A stretch of DNA of 64,000 nt from Sphingobacteriaceae bacterium (GCA_947479815.1 CANKAT010000008.1:1-64000); one strand, 5' to 3'. Shown: positions 27,601-38,855, counted from the first letter of the stretch. Notes: generated from the letters alone by a model not told the origin. Made by a program: numbers and translations.

Positions 27601-28958
27601 CTACGGAAGGAACTCTTGAAGTTGTCTTAGGACGTTCAGGTGAATTCCGTATCGTTGAGCCAGGTACTAATAAAATGATCATGTCTAACAACATTCCTTA
27701 TGGTGCATTTTTGTATGTTAAGGATGGTGCTAAGATCTCTAAAGGCGACAAAATCTGTAGTTGGGATCCATATAATGCAGTTATTATTTCAGAATTTGAA
27801 GGTAAGGCTGAATTTGAGGCAATCATCGAAGGTGTTACTTTCCGTGAAGAATCTGATGAGCAAACGGGTCACAGAGAGAAAGTTATCATTGACACGCGTG
27901 ACAAAACCAAGAATCCAGTTATCCGTGTAGCGGATAAAAAGGGTAATGGTATTAAAGGATATAATATTCCGGTAGGTGCACACATTGCTGTTGAAGAGAA
28001 TGAAAAAGTGAAAATCGGACAGATTATTGCTAAAATTCCTCGTTCAACTGGTAAAACAAGAGATATTACAGGTGGTTTGCCTCGTGTAACCGAATTATTC
28101 GAAGCTCGTAATCCTTCAAACCCTGCAGTTGTTACTGAAATCGATGGTGTTGTAACCTTAGGTGGTGTTAAGCGTGGTAATCGTGAAATGTCAATCGAGT
28201 CGAAAGACGGACAAGTTAAGAAATACCTTGTTCCATTGTCTAAACACATTCTTGTTCAGGATAATGACTTTGTGAAAGCTGGAATGCCTTTATCAGACGG
28301 ATCAATTTCACCTGCTGATATTTTATCAATTAAAGGACCAGCAGCGGTTCAGGAATATCTTGTTAATGGTATTCAGGAAGTATATCGTTTGCAAGGTGTG
28401 AAGATCAATGATAAGCACTTTGAAACCATCGTTCACCAAATGATGCAAAAAGTGATGATTGAAGATGCCGGTGATACCCGTTTCCTTGAAAAGGAATTGG
28501 TTGATCGTTGGGATTTCCAATTGGAGAACGATGAAATATATGATAAGAGAATTGTAACTGATCCAGGAGAATCTGTTAATTTGAAATCTGGTCAGATCAT
28601 TTCAGTACGTAAATTAAGGGATGAAAATTCTGTTCTTAAGCGTAAGGATTTGAAGCTTGTTGAAACTCGTGATGCAATTGCAGCCACTTCAAGTCAAATG
28701 TTGCAAGGTATTACTCGTGCTTCATTGGGAACTAAATCATTCATCTCTGCAGCTTCCTTCCAGGAAACTACTAAGGTATTGAATGAGGCAGCGATTAGTG
28801 GAAAACGTGATAATCTGTTAGGTTTGAAAGAGAATGTGATCGTAGGTCACCTGATACCTTCAGGAACAGGATTACGTCAATACGAACGTATCATTGTAGG
28901 TTCACAAGATGAATATGATAAATTAATGGCTTCCAAACAGGAAGAAGTGGAGGCATAA
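24672..28958 (+). CDS. rpoC: DNA-directed RNA polymerase subunit beta'
   Basis: 1428 residues. N-terminal zinc finger ([20 protein letters not shown], about 71-90), catalytic NADFDGDQM (Mg-binding aspartates, about 476-484), second zinc site ([13 protein letters not shown], about 895-907), trigger loop/bridge text ([16 protein letters not shown]). Closed by a strong terminator 15 bp downstream. Confidence 0.99.
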   Translation: MSYKKDNKIKSNFTSITISLASPESILERSSGEVLKPETINYRTYKPERDGLFCERIFGPVKDYECHCGKYKRIRYKGIVCDRCGVEVTEKKVRRERMGHINLVVPVAHIWYFRSLPNKIGYLLGLPTKKLDLIIYYERYVVIQPGLKEADGILKMDFLTEEEYLDILDTLPKENQYLDDKDPEKFIAKMGAEALQDLLGRLDLDQQSYDLRHQAATETSQQRKTEALKRLQVVEAFRGANTRIENNPEWMIVKIVPVIPPELRPLVPLEGGRFATSDLNDLYRRVIIRNNRLKRLIEIKAPEVILRNEKRMLQESVDSLFDNSRKVNAVKTEGNRALKSLSDILKGKQGRFRQNLLGKRVDYSARSVIVVGPNLKLHECGLPKDMAAELFKPFIIRKMIERGVVKTVKSAKKIVDRKDPIVWDILENVLKGHPVLLNRAPTLHRLGIQSFQPKLVEGKAIQLHPLVCTAFNADFDGDQMAVHLPLGNAAILEAQMLMLASHNILNPANGTPITVPSQDMVLGLYYITKGRRTDEGRVVLGQDQTFYSPEEVIIAYNERKIDLHAFIKVKAFVKEKDGSIVNKIIETTVGRVLFNQRVPVEVGYINELLTKKSLRDIIGDVVKNTGMARAAQFLDDIKELGFQMAFQGGLSFNLQDLNIPAEKAHLIEQASKEVEEVMNNYNMGFITNNERYNQIIDIWTRINNRLTANVMNQLSSDNQGFNSVYMMLDSGARGSKEQIRQLCGMRGLMAKPQKSGSGGEIIENPILSNFKEGLSVLEYFISTHGARKGLADTALKTADAGYLTRRLHDVAQDMIVGETDCGTLRGIYTTALKDNEDVVEPLYDRILGRTSLHDVYDPLTNELLVSAGEDIEEHIAVEIENSPLEGIEIRSVLTCESKRGVCALCYGRNLATGKRVQMGEAVGVIAAQSIGEPGTQLTLRTFHVGGTASNIAAESQINAKFDGVIEFENVRTVSHETTEGTLEVVLGRSGEFRIVEPGTNKMIMSNNIPYGAFLYVKDGAKISKGDKICSWDPYNAVIISEFEGKAEFEAIIEGVTFREESDEQTGHREKVIIDTRDKTKNPVIRVADKKGNGIKGYNIPVGAHIAVEENEKVKIGQIIAKIPRSTGKTRDITGGLPRVTELFEARNPSNPAVVTEIDGVVTLGGVKRGNREMSIESKDGQVKKYLVPLSKHILVQDNDFVKAGMPLSDGSISPADILSIKGPAAVQEYLVNGIQEVYRLQGVKINDKHFETIVHQMMQKVMIEDAGDTRFLEKELVDRWDFQLENDEIYDKRIVTDPGESVNLKSGQIISVRKLRDENSVLKRKDLKLVETRDAIAATSSQMLQGITRASLGTKSFISAASFQETTKVLNEAAISGKRDNLLGLKENVIVGHLIPSGTGLRQYERIIVGSQDEYDKLMASKQEEVEA

Positions 28959-28973
28959 TTCACACCATGTTTC

Positions 28974-29008
28974 AAAAAAAAGTCCTTCTGAAAAGAAGGA
29001 CTTTTTTT
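28974..29008 (+). terminator. Strong terminator of the rpoBC superoperon
   Basis: AGTCCTTCT-GAAA-AGAAGGACT (28981-29002), preceded by A8 and followed by T7: a textbook, potentially bidirectional intrinsic terminator with a GNRA-like loop. Confidence 0.95.
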
Positions 29009-29048
29009 ATTTCATTAAAAATGATTTCAGAATTAATAACTTTAGGGT

Positions 29049-29363
29049 ATGGAAGAACAGAACATTGAAAATCAATTAAACATTGAGCTTTCTGAAGAAG
29101 TTGCAGAAGGCATATACTCCAACCTAGCGGTTATCACTCATTCAAATACTGAGTTTGTTGTAGATTTTATCCGGGTTATGCCTGGTGTTCCTAAAGCACG
29201 TGTAAAATCGAGGATAGTATTAACTCCAGAGCATGCAAAGCGATTTCTGGTTGCTCTTGAAGAAAATGTTGAGAAATTTGAAGCCCTGAATGGCCGCATT
29301 AAGATCAATGAAGGTCAGCCAGGGATACCTATGAATTTTGGTGGTCCTACAGCACAAGCATAA
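29049..29363 (+). CDS. DUF3467 protein
   Basis: A 104-residue cytosolic protein matching the small DUF3467 family that is widespread in Bacteroidota (EGIYSNLAVITHSNTEFVVDF ... PGVPKARVKSRIVLTPEHAKRF). Function unknown. It follows the rpoC terminator by 40 bp, so its own promoter must be very close; TAACTTTA at 29036 is a poor -7 candidate that would give a very short leader. No signal peptide or membrane segment. Confidence 0.85.
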   Translation: MEEQNIENQLNIELSEEVAEGIYSNLAVITHSNTEFVVDFIRVMPGVPKARVKSRIVLTPEHAKRFLVALEENVEKFEALNGRIKINEGQPGIPMNFGGPTAQA

Positions 29364-29564
29364 ATTGAGAAAGCATCTTAATAAATTGGTTTCAAAAAGG
29401 ATAGACGATTGATATTTTAGTTTTACAATTGGTATTGCAATTAGTTAAAGCTATTTTTTCAAAAATTGAGGTTCTGAAATTTTTGGAAATTTTACCCGTA
29501 ATGAGCACTATTTCTTTTCTATTCTTATTCTTTAATTTTTTTGCACCTCGATCTCAAGATGTTA

Positions 29565-30464
29565 TTAAAGGATGGAATTCAGGTGCTGAATAATTGGTTC
29601 GAGTTCATCAGGCTTATACCATTTGATATCTTCAGATTTCTTGAACCAGGTTAGTTGTCTTTTAGCAAATCTTCTTGTATTCTGCTTGATTTTCTCAATC
29701 GCTTCTTCTCTATTGCTTTTGCCATCTAGGTAATTGAAGATTTCAGAATATCCAACAGTATTCAATGGGTTTAAATGTCGGAATGATTTCAGGCCTTCAA
29801 CCTCTTCAATCAACCCATCTTTGATCATTTGATCAACGCGAAGGTTTATTCTTTCATATACTATATTGCGATCGGTATTAAGCCCTATTTTGACAATATT
29901 AAATGGTCTTTGCTTTTTGATATTTGTTCTTAAGGATGAAAACGTTTTTCCGGTACTCTCAAATACTTCTAAAGCCCTGATAATGCGTTGCGGATTAAAG
30001 ATATCGACCTCTTTATAGTAAACAGGGTCAATTTTTTTTAGTCGATCTTGTAGAAATTTAATCCCCTTTTCTTCTAATATTGTATTAAAATAGGTGCGAA
30101 TTTCTTCTGAAGCTATGGGTAATTGATCAAAACCATGGCTTACTGCGTTAATAAATAGTCCGGAGCCACCCGCCATAATTACCTGGTCATGATCGAGAAA
30201 TAATTTATTGATCAATTCAATAGATTCTTTTTCAAAATCACCAGCATTAAATTGATCTAGAATGGAATGGCTATTGATCAAATGATGTTTAACTTCCTTT
30301 AGTTCTACTTCTGAAGGTTTGGCTGTGCCAATGTTCATTTCCCTGTAAAACTGTCGAGAATCGGCTGAAATAATCTCTGTTTTAAAGTGTTTTGCCAGAC
30401 TTATGGCTAATGATGTTTTGCCAATTGCGGTTGGGCCTGCGATAATGATCAATGTTTTGCTCAT
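29565..30464 (-). CDS. miaA: tRNA dimethylallyltransferase MiaA
   Basis: Adds a dimethylallyl group to A37 of tRNAs reading UNN codons. 299 residues from the ATG at 30464; the ORF-track start two codons upstream is a TTG. P-loop GPTAIGKT (about 8-15), SADSRQFYREMNIGTAKP and the AGGSGLFINA substrate loop are clear. It follows the pRiA4b-type gene by about 20 bp and is likely co-transcribed. Confidence 0.95.
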   Translation of the reverse strand: MSKTLIIIAGPTAIGKTSLAISLAKHFKTEIISADSRQFYREMNIGTAKPSEVELKEVKHHLINSHSILDQFNAGDFEKESIELINKLFLDHDQVIMAGGSGLFINAVSHGFDQLPIASEEIRTYFNTILEEKGIKFLQDRLKKIDPVYYKEVDIFNPQRIIRALEVFESTGKTFSSLRTNIKKQRPFNIVKIGLNTDRNIVYERINLRVDQMIKDGLIEEVEGLKSFRHLNPLNTVGYSEIFNYLDGKSNREEAIEKIKQNTRRFAKRQLTWFKKSEDIKWYKPDELEPIIQHLNSIL

Positions 30465-30484
30465 TAGCAATCCCGTTTTATAAT

Positions 30485-31129
30485 TTAATATTCATCCTTT
30501 TGGATATCATCAGGATCATAACCATCATTATCTGAGAATTCATCCATGAATTCATCTTTTTCTTCTTCTTCTTCCTCCTCAGTTTCCTGCTCTGTATTTA
30601 TACCCATTTCGCTCATTTGTTCAAGCTCCTCTGCATCTTCAGGCTGAAAGTCAAGTTCATTTAAAAAATCAAAGTCTTCAGATACTGCAGTGGTTACAGA
30701 TGGAATAATTACGGTACCAGCAATTTTAGGTGCTTCACCCTGACTACGTGATACACAAGGATAGGTCTTTCCATTTTCTTCGTTAAGTATAATTTTTATG
30801 AGTTCAACATGAAAGTCAAATGGTCTGTCGAAGTTATAGGTATAATAAAATTTTTGATGAGGATCATCTATGAAACTGCTTAGTTTAGAATTCTCCATTG
30901 TAGCAACCCCATTATTGATTTTTCGTTGGTTTGGGAGGAAGGCAATTTCCTCTTTTTTTATCCATTGATCACTACTTACATAAAAAGAGGATGATACATC
31001 TGCATTGTATCCTGTTGATTGTTGGATAGCACGATGAAGGTCTTCAAATGTTTGATTGGATTTTATATCAATATCTCGTTCAATATCGTCATAATCTTCA
31101 AAAGAAACCTTAAATCTATAAATTGCCAT
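30485..31129 (-). CDS. Plasmid pRiA4b ORF-3-like (IS1096 TnpR-type) domain protein with acidic tail
   Basis: A 214-residue cytosolic protein. Residues 1-120 fit the pRiA4b ORF-3 domain (YRFKVSFEDYDDIERDIDI, the TFEDLHRAIQQSTGY helix, then HQKFYYTYNFDRPFDFHVELI). The rest is increasingly acidic, ending in a poly-Glu run and a D/E-rich tail (FMDEFSDNDGYDPDDIQKDE). Although the domain is named after an IS passenger, no transposon ends or transposase are nearby. The consistent position ahead of miaA suggests a chromosomal housekeeping role that I cannot name. Confidence 0.8.
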   Translation of the reverse strand: MAIYRFKVSFEDYDDIERDIDIKSNQTFEDLHRAIQQSTGYNADVSSSFYVSSDQWIKKEEIAFLPNQRKINNGVATMENSKLSSFIDDPHQKFYYTYNFDRPFDFHVELIKIILNEENGKTYPCVSRSQGEAPKIAGTVIIPSVTTAVSEDFDFLNELDFQPEDAEELEQMSEMGINTEQETEEEEEEEKDEFMDEFSDNDGYDPDDIQKDEY

Positions 31130-31155
31130 TTTTATTCTATTATTTTGTTAGTGTA

Positions 31156-31163
31156 CAAAAATA
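31156..31163 (-). promoter_or_regulatory. -7 element for the pRiA4b-like/miaA unit
   Basis: Minus-strand TATTTTTG, 26 bp before the ATG at 31129; fits TAnnTTTG. No clear TTG at the -33 distance. Confidence 0.4.
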
Positions 31164-31213
31164 CTATTTGAAAAGATTGATTAGCATTTTTAAACTATTT
31201 TTTTGTCAGTATT

Positions 31214-32623
31214 TTAGCTAGGTTCAACCGGAATCAATCCCAGGATTTTTCCTTTTTCTATCATGAACGCATATGCTTCTTCTCTTGAATTTTTAATTTC
31301 TCCTTCAAGAATAGCCTCTCTGATTTGATTTTTTATAATACCAACATTTTTACCTGCACTCAAATTAAATGCATGCATGATATCTTCGCCACTAATCGGT
31401 GGTTGCCAGTTTCTTAGTTGATCGCTTTCTTCAACATCCTTCAGTTTTTGTTTTACAAGGTCAAAGTTTCGTCGGTATTTTTTTACTTTATATTCATTCT
31501 TAGTTGTTACATCTGCATTACATAATAACATAAGGCTATCTATTTCCTCACCTGCTTCAAATAATAGTCGTCTTACGGCTGAATCGGTCACTACATCCTG
31601 AGCAAGCACTATTGGCCTCAGATGCAATTGAACCAATTTTTGAACCAGTTTCATTTTTTCATTCAATGGAAGTTTGAGCTGAGCGAAGATTTTTGGAACC
31701 ATGCGTGCCCCTCGGTCTTCATGTCCATGAAATGTCCATCCATGGCCGGGCTCAAAACGTTTTGTTGCAGGTTTCGCAATATCATGAAGAATTGCTGCCC
31801 ATCTTAGCCATAGATCATTCGTATTTTCAGCTAAATTGTCAAGAACTTGAAGCGTATGGTAAAAATTGTCTTTATGTCCTTTGCCTTCCACTATATCAAC
31901 ACCATACAGGTCTGACATTTGAGGGAAAATTAGATGCAGAAGCCCTGTGTCAAATAAATAAATGAATCCTGTTGATGGCTTAGTTGCCAGTATGATCTTA
32001 TTTAACTCATCGGTAATTCTTTCTGGAGAAACGATTTTGATCCTTTCGCAATTCTTTTTAATTGCATCAATAGCGTCATCATGAATTGTGAAGTTAAGCT
32101 GAGTAGCAAATCGAATTGCTCTTAACATTCTTAAAGGATCATCAGAAAATGTTTCTGTTGGATTAAGAGGAGTACGTATCAGCTTGTTATCAAGATCTTT
32201 TACCCCGTCAAATGGATCTAATAAAGTTCCGAAATTTGAAATGTTTAAACCCAGAGCCATTGCATTGATACTAAAATCGCGGCGTTTCTGATCGTCTTCA
32301 AGACTGCCATTCTCAACAATAGGCTTGCGAGACTCTGAACGATAGGATTCTTTTCTTGCTCCTACAAATTCTATTTCGAGATCCCCATGCTTAAGCTGGG
32401 CAGTGCCAAAATTCTTAAATACTGAAACCTTAGTATGTAATAGTTTACCAGCAGCTTCTGCAAATTTAATTCCATTTCCAATAACTAGAATGTCGATGTC
32501 TTTAGATGGTCTGTTGAGGAAAAGATCTCTTACAAAGCCGCCTATCACATAAATTTCTGTCTGTGATTCATCTGCCAGTTTACTTAATTTTTCAAATATG
32601 GGATGTTGTAAATATTCTTTCAT
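31214..32623 (-). CDS. cca: CCA tRNA nucleotidyltransferase with HD domain
   Basis: 469 residues. Nucleotidyltransferase core with YVIGGFVRDLFLNRPSKDIDILV (about 24-46, catalytic DxD), the RRDFSINAMAL motif (about 113-123) and DDPLRMLRAIRFA; then an HD domain (WAAILHDIAKP, about 278-288). It adds or repairs the 3' CCA, needed here because none of the tRNA genes in the window encode CCA. Could in principle be a poly(A) polymerase, but the motifs favour the CCA-adding type with HD domain. Confidence 0.9.
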   Translation of the reverse strand: MKEYLQHPIFEKLSKLADESQTEIYVIGGFVRDLFLNRPSKDIDILVIGNGIKFAEAAGKLLHTKVSVFKNFGTAQLKHGDLEIEFVGARKESYRSESRKPIVENGSLEDDQKRRDFSINAMALGLNISNFGTLLDPFDGVKDLDNKLIRTPLNPTETFSDDPLRMLRAIRFATQLNFTIHDDAIDAIKKNCERIKIVSPERITDELNKIILATKPSTGFIYLFDTGLLHLIFPQMSDLYGVDIVEGKGHKDNFYHTLQVLDNLAENTNDLWLRWAAILHDIAKPATKRFEPGHGWTFHGHEDRGARMVPKIFAQLKLPLNEKMKLVQKLVQLHLRPIVLAQDVVTDSAVRRLLFEAGEEIDSLMLLCNADVTTKNEYKVKKYRRNFDLVKQKLKDVEESDQLRNWQPPISGEDIMHAFNLSAGKNVGIIKNQIREAILEGEIKNSREEAYAFMIEKGKILGLIPVEPS

Positions 32624-32770
32624 ATAAAATCAGATCGGATCTCATGTGAGGAGATGGGGATCATCAAACCTGATTTGAGCAGGCAATAATTTATCAGCAA
32701 AGGACAACATATTATTGCACTTTTTCAAGTGATTGAAAACATTAGCCTTGAAATTTTGGTTTTTGTATTC

Positions 32771-33337
32771 TTATTTTCTAATGAACGAAAACAATCCTCC
32801 GGGTTCAAGTTTCATTATTGTAGATGCTTTCTTTATTGAGGTATCATCTTGCTCCCAATTGACTACATAATCGACCCCTTGTTTTATCTCTTCACTAATT
32901 TCGTTGAAGCATGCAGGGGATGGTTTTCCACTCAAATTTGCTGAAGTTGAAATGATAGGTTTTCTGAAACGCTGCAGTAATTGCTCGCAGAATACATGTT
33001 TTACAATCCGAATACCGATACTTCCGTCCTTAGCAATTGCATTCTTGGCCAGATTTTTTGCATTAGAATAAATAATAGTCATTGGATTTTCTGCATATTC
33101 AATAAGGTCGTAAGCTACTTCTGGAATCTCATTTACATAGCTTTGAAGTTTATTAGCACTGTCTAATAAAACAATCAAACTTTTTTCTTCCGATCTTCCT
33201 TTAAGTTTGAAGACTTTTTCTACCGCTTCTAAATTTGTAGCATCACATCCAATACCCCAAATGGTATCGGTTGGGTAAAGAATCAGGCCTCCATTCTTTA
33301 ATACTTCAAATGCCTTATTTACATCATCTCTTAGCAT
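32771..33337 (-). CDS. L-threonylcarbamoyladenylate synthase (YrdC/Sua5 family)
   Basis: 188 residues with the YrdC fold: start LKNGGLILYPTDTIWGIGCD, KGRSEEKSLIVLL (KxR...SxN-type substrate residues), and IGIRIVKHVFC followed by PIISTSANLSGKP. Makes threonylcarbamoyl-AMP from Thr, bicarbonate and ATP for t6A37 on ANN-decoding tRNAs. No Sua5 C-terminal domain, so it is the short TsaC/YrdC form. It immediately abuts the glycosyltransferase gene (no gap) and is probably co-transcribed with it. Confidence 0.9.
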   Translation of the reverse strand: MLRDDVNKAFEVLKNGGLILYPTDTIWGIGCDATNLEAVEKVFKLKGRSEEKSLIVLLDSANKLQSYVNEIPEVAYDLIEYAENPMTIIYSNAKNLAKNAIAKDGSIGIRIVKHVFCEQLLQRFRKPIISTSANLSGKPSPACFNEISEEIKQGVDYVVNWEQDDTSIKKASTIMKLEPGGLFSFIRK

Positions 33338-34450
33338 TTAGATTAGGTTTTGGTAAAGTTTGAATAATTTATCTGCAATTTTTTGATTGGAAAAATTACT
33401 GATATGTTCAATTCCAGAACGTATCATTAACTCTCTTTTTTCTATGTTGTTCATAACCAGGTTGATCTGAACTGTAAGTTCATCGCTGTTAGTTGGATCT
33501 ATATATATGCTGTTTTTACCACCTGCTTCTTCTAGGCAGGATCCTTTAGCTGCAATTACAGGTATTCCTGAACTTAAAGCTTCTACTACCGGTATTCCAA
33601 ACCCTTCGAATTCTGATGGATAGATGAATAAGCTGGCCTGTTGATATATACCAGGTAGGTCCTGGAAGGAAACGTTTTTTAGAAAATGTACCCTGCTCAT
33701 CAGGTTATTGTTGTTAATAAAATCTTTAACTACTTGTGCGTATGGAGTTTCTTTCCCAATTATGACCAGATGAATAGTTTCTTTTAGCGTTTTAAGGGCT
33801 TTTACAATAAGAAGAGAATTTTTGCGAGTTTCTATGGTACCTACATTCAGAATGAATTCTTCCGGTAAATTATAAGTATGCTTTATTCTGGTCTTTTCTT
33901 GCTCTGTTACTTTTGATCTGAAGATAGGGTCACAATTTTGGTAGATTACCTCAACCCTGGATTCTTCAACATTGAAAAAATTGATTAGGTCTGATTTTGT
34001 TTGTTCACTAACAGCAATGATCTTATCTGCATGTTTTGAAGCATAATGAACTTTTAGTTCATAAATCTTTCTGTCAAAATAAGGGTAATATTGGGGATAT
34101 CTGTAAAATATCAGATCATGAATAGTCACAACAGATGGGATTCCTGCTTTTTTTAAACCAATTGGAATTTCATTGCTAAGTCCATGGAAGACGTCGATTT
34201 TTTCCTTTTTGAGATCTTTAATAATTCCTCTGCTCCTCCAAAAATTTTTGAAAAATTGATTTTTGGGGTATTGAAAGTGTATTGAAGGGTATTCCAGAAC
34301 AGTTAATGGTTTTTCTGCGGGTGCAGGAACAAACACAGCATACTGATTTTCAGGATAGTATTCTGCCAGTATTTTGAGCACATACCGACTATAGTTTCCT
34401 AAACCAGTAAAATTTTGTGTTGCGCGCTTACCGTCAAAGCCTATTTTCAT
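33338..34450 (-). CDS. Glycosyltransferase family 4 protein
   Basis: 370 residues, GT-B fold. The N-terminal half has GLGNYSRYVLKIL and VTIHDLIFYRYP. The C-terminal half carries the GT4 signature EFILNVGTIETRKNSLLIV and the nucleotide-sugar site SLFIYPSEFEGFGIPVVEALSSG (E-x7-E). Likely a cytoplasmic mannosyl- or glucosyl-type transferase for polysaccharide or lipid glycosylation; the acceptor is unknown. No other polysaccharide genes are nearby. Confidence 0.88.
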   Translation of the reverse strand: MKIGFDGKRATQNFTGLGNYSRYVLKILAEYYPENQYAVFVPAPAEKPLTVLEYPSIHFQYPKNQFFKNFWRSRGIIKDLKKEKIDVFHGLSNEIPIGLKKAGIPSVVTIHDLIFYRYPQYYPYFDRKIYELKVHYASKHADKIIAVSEQTKSDLINFFNVEESRVEVIYQNCDPIFRSKVTEQEKTRIKHTYNLPEEFILNVGTIETRKNSLLIVKALKTLKETIHLVIIGKETPYAQVVKDFINNNNLMSRVHFLKNVSFQDLPGIYQQASLFIYPSEFEGFGIPVVEALSSGIPVIAAKGSCLEEAGGKNSIYIDPTNSDELTVQINLVMNNIEKRELMIRSGIEHISNFSNQKIADKLFKLYQNLI

Positions 34451-34463
34451 GTTTATGCTATAA

Positions 34464-34500
34464 AATTAAAAAGGATGAATTGCTTACATCCTTTTTAATT
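34464..34500. terminator. Terminator between dapD and the glycosyltransferase
   Basis: AATTAAAAAGGATG (34464-34477) pairs with CATCCTTTTTAATT (34487-34500), 14-bp stem, 9-nt loop, A/T-rich ends on both strands. It should end dapD transcription. Confidence 0.75.
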
Positions 34501-34521
34501 AAAAAAGCTCTTGTTTTAGCA

Positions 34522-35340
34522 TTAAACTGCTACATTATTTTCTCTTAATGCGTCATTAAGAGAAGTTTTTTTATCTGTCGATTCTTTCCTTTGTCCGATG
34601 ATCAATGCACAAGGCACCTGGTATTCGCCGGCAGGGAATTTCTTTGCATATGATCCTGGTATTACAACAGAACGTGCAGGTACAAATCCTTTATATTCAA
34701 CAGGTTCATTGCCAGTTACATCAATAATCTTGGTTGAAGCAGTAAGAACAACATTTGCTCCAAGCACTGCCTCTTTTTCAACATGAACACCTTCAACTAC
34801 AATGGCTCTTGAACCGATGAAACAATTATCTTCAATGATTACAGGCGAGGCCTGGATAGGTTCTAAAACACCGCCAATACCCACACCTCCACTTAAATGA
34901 ACATGTTTTCCTATTTGAGCACATGATCCAACAGTTGCCCATGTATCTACCATTGTGCCTTCGTCTACATAAGCACCAATATTAACATAAGAAGGCATCA
35001 TAATTACTCCTCTTGCAAGAAATGCTCCATAACGAGCAATTCCATGAGGAACTACTCTGACACCATTCTCTTTATAGTCGGTTTTTAATTTCATTTTGTC
35101 ATGGAAAACAAATGGACCCACTTCAATTTCCTTCATTTCTCTGATCGGGAAATAAAGGATCACTGCCTTTTTGATCCAGTCGTTTACATGCCAGCGATTT
35201 CCGATTTGTTCAGCAACTCTGATCTCGCCTTTATCGAGATGTGCAATTACACTATTGATGGCATCTTTGTATTCTTTGAAATTAATGAGATTACGATCCT
35301 CCCATGCAGTTTCAATCAGTTTTTTTAATTCGGTAGTCAT
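34522..35340 (-). CDS. dapD: 2,3,4,5-tetrahydropyridine-2,6-dicarboxylate N-succinyltransferase
   Basis: Succinylase branch of lysine/diaminopimelate synthesis, succinyl-CoA dependent. 272 residues: an alpha-helical N-domain (1-95), then a left-handed beta-helix of hexapeptide repeats (about 100-240; VIMMPSYVNIGAYVDEGTMV, GGVGIGGVLEPIQ, EDNCFIGSRAIVVEGVHV). Length and motifs match DapD. Isolated from other dap genes. Confidence 0.96.
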   Translation of the reverse strand: MTTELKKLIETAWEDRNLINFKEYKDAINSVIAHLDKGEIRVAEQIGNRWHVNDWIKKAVILYFPIREMKEIEVGPFVFHDKMKLKTDYKENGVRVVPHGIARYGAFLARGVIMMPSYVNIGAYVDEGTMVDTWATVGSCAQIGKHVHLSGGVGIGGVLEPIQASPVIIEDNCFIGSRAIVVEGVHVEKEAVLGANVVLTASTKIIDVTGNEPVEYKGFVPARSVVIPGSYAKKFPAGEYQVPCALIIGQRKESTDKKTSLNDALRENNVAV

Positions 35341-35407
35341 ACTTTTAATTTAAAGCAAATTAAAGGAATTTTCTGTCAATTTTTGTATCAATCAATCAAT
35401 TGTTGTG

Positions 35408-35415
35408 TAATTTTG
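35408..35415 (+). promoter_or_regulatory. -7 element just before the S4-protein start codon
   Basis: TAATTTTG ends four bases before the ATG at 35420, with TTG at 35383-35385 (22-bp spacer). If used, the transcript would be leaderless or nearly so. Confidence 0.35.
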
Positions 35416-35419
35416 GGAA

Positions 35420-35812
35420 ATGCAGGAATCAGAGAAATTGCGTATCGATAAATATTTATGGGCCATACGCGCCTTTAAAACAAGGAGTGTTTCTGCCGAA
35501 GCCTGTAAAGCCGGACGAATAAAATTAAACGGACAAAATCTGAAAGCATCTCATGTAGTAAAAATAGGGGAGGTTTATACGCTACAAAAGGGAAGCGATA
35601 AAAAGATTATAGAAGTTATTGGTTTATTGGATCGAAGAGTAGATGCAAAAACAGCTGTAAATTTTTATAAAGACCTGACCCCAGTTGAAGATACTCCCGA
35701 ATATAAATCTATGTTCCAAAGTCCAACATTAAGCAGAGATAGAGGAGCTGGAAGACCTACAAAAAGAGATCGCAGAGAAATTGATGATTTGCAGGAAGGC
35801 TGGTTTGAATAG
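35420..35812 (+). CDS. S4-domain RNA-binding protein (Hsp15/HslR-like)
   Basis: 130 residues with an N-terminal S4 RNA-binding domain (RIDKYLWAIRAFKTRSVSAEACKAG, GRIKLNGQNLKASHVVKIGE). The C-terminal tail is basic and polar (SRDRGAGRPTKRDRREID), as in Hsp15 family members that bind stalled 50S-nascent-chain complexes. Function assigned by family. Transcribed away from dapD. Confidence 0.85.
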   Translation: MQESEKLRIDKYLWAIRAFKTRSVSAEACKAGRIKLNGQNLKASHVVKIGEVYTLQKGSDKKIIEVIGLLDRRVDAKTAVNFYKDLTPVEDTPEYKSMFQSPTLSRDRGAGRPTKRDRREIDDLQEGWFE

Positions 35813-35990
35813 GATTTTTCTTAGAATAATTACAGGTTAAAACTAGTTTCATTTTACCGTTAAACCTTAATATTAAAGATAGGATAGTTCGGCAAGTGAA
35901 TCTAATGGGTATAGCAATGTTTCTATTTCTCTAGATACCCATGTGTTAATCAAATTATACCATTCAGTAAAGTAAATTTTTTTAAACTAA

Positions 35991-36015
35991 AAAACCCCGG
36001 TGTTTCCGGGGTTTT
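35991..36015. terminator. Bidirectional terminator between hslR-like and ompH-like genes
   Basis: AAAACCCCGG-TGTTT-CCGGGGTTTT, perfect 10-bp stem with A/T flanks usable from both convergent genes. Confidence 0.93.
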
Positions 36016-36037
36016 CTTTAACTATTTATAATGCTAT

Positions 36038-36631
36038 TTATTTCTTGTCTTTTTTATACTCTGTATTCAAGCCTTCTACTACTTCTTTGGTAATATCCAA
36101 ACTTTGATCAGCATATAAAACTGCTGGATTAGACTTTGAATAGGTTAATACAACTTTGTATCCTTTTGCTTTAGCATGAACCTTTAAAAATTCAGAAACC
36201 TTATTGTATAATTTCTCATTCTCTACTGCTTCTTCGTTAGAAAGTGCATTTCCTGCATTTTGATTGTATGTTGCAAGTTCTTGTTGTTTTCTAGCCAGTC
36301 TTTCTTCTGTAGAAGCACGCTGATCTGCACTTAAACTACCTGCATTTTGCTGGTAAGCTGCAACTTCACGTTGAAAAGCAGCTCCTTTAGCAGTCAAGTC
36401 AGCCTGTGCTTTTTTAGATTTTTCTTGAAAAGTAAGCTGTACTGCTTTGAAATACTCATAATTAGTCAATAATGAATCTGAATTTACATAAACTATAGAT
36501 TCAGAATTGTTAGCAGATGAGCTTGTTTTAGAGTCCGCAGATTTAGTTTGGTCTTTGTTACATGAGATAACTAGTGCTGCAATAGTCAAAATGCCTGCAA
36601 CTTTACTTATGCCTGTGATTACTTTCTTCAT
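36038..36631 (-). CDS. OmpH/Skp-like periplasmic chaperone lipoprotein
   Basis: 197 residues. Lipoprotein signal with lipobox VISC (Cys about 24). A Ser-rich linker is followed by IVYVNSDSLLTNYEYFK, the typical OmpH/Skp beta-strand, then a long charged coiled coil (about 65-135, EERLARKQQELATYN) and a C-terminal strand (YKVVLTYSKSNPAVLYAD). Skp proteins chaperone outer-membrane proteins; the lipidated form is common in Bacteroidota. Has its own promoter upstream. Confidence 0.85.
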   Translation of the reverse strand: MKKVITGISKVAGILTIAALVISCNKDQTKSADSKTSSSANNSESIVYVNSDSLLTNYEYFKAVQLTFQEKSKKAQADLTAKGAAFQREVAAYQQNAGSLSADQRASTEERLARKQQELATYNQNAGNALSNEEAVENEKLYNKVSEFLKVHAKAKGYKVVLTYSKSNPAVLYADQSLDITKEVVEGLNTEYKKDKK

Positions 36632-36651
36632 ATTTTTCTATAAAAATTTAA

Positions 36652-36681
36652 CAAATATAAACTTTCAAACCATTATCTCAA
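36652..36681 (-). promoter_or_regulatory. Promoter of the OmpH-like lipoprotein gene
   Basis: On the minus strand: TTG (36681-36679), exact 19-bp spacer, TATATTTG (36659-36652); about 20 nt leader to the ATG. A very good match to the Bacteroidota consensus. Confidence 0.7.
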
Positions 36682-36762
36682 CCATTTTATTTACTCCAAC
36701 CTATTGGTAAATAAATGTGGTGTTATTTTATCCACATTGCAACAAATTCCATAGTAAATGGT

Positions 36763-36770
36763 TATTTTTG
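36763..36770 (+). promoter_or_regulatory. -7 element of the gyrB promoter
   Basis: TATTTTTG, 22 bp before the gyrB ATG; fits TAnnTTTG. The nearest upstream TTG (36737) gives a rather long 23-bp spacer. Confidence 0.45.
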
Positions 36771-36786
36771 ATACTTGTTGTTATAA

Positions 36787-38751
<1,965 letters not shown>

Positions 38752-38774
38752 TTCAAGCATTAATTATTAAAATT

Positions 38775-38806
38775 AAGCCCTTCAATTTATTTGGAGGGCT
38801 TTTTTG
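38775..38806 (+). terminator. Terminator after gyrB
   Basis: AAGCCCTTCAA (38775-38785) pairs with TTGGAGGGCTT (38791-38801; one G:U) and is followed by T-rich TTTTTG. Confidence 0.88.
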
Positions 38807-38855
38807 TTCCCGATTATAGTAGCCTGCGGCGTTTAATCCTTACTTGAATTAATCT

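Noticed and set aside
27016-28520. Several minus-strand ORFs within rpoC
   Set aside because: Shadows of rpoC with no start context or conserved text.
30485-31129. Reading the pRiA4b/IS1096 TnpR-type gene as a transposon remnant
   Set aside because: No inverted repeats, transposase or target duplication nearby; the domain is common on chromosomes.
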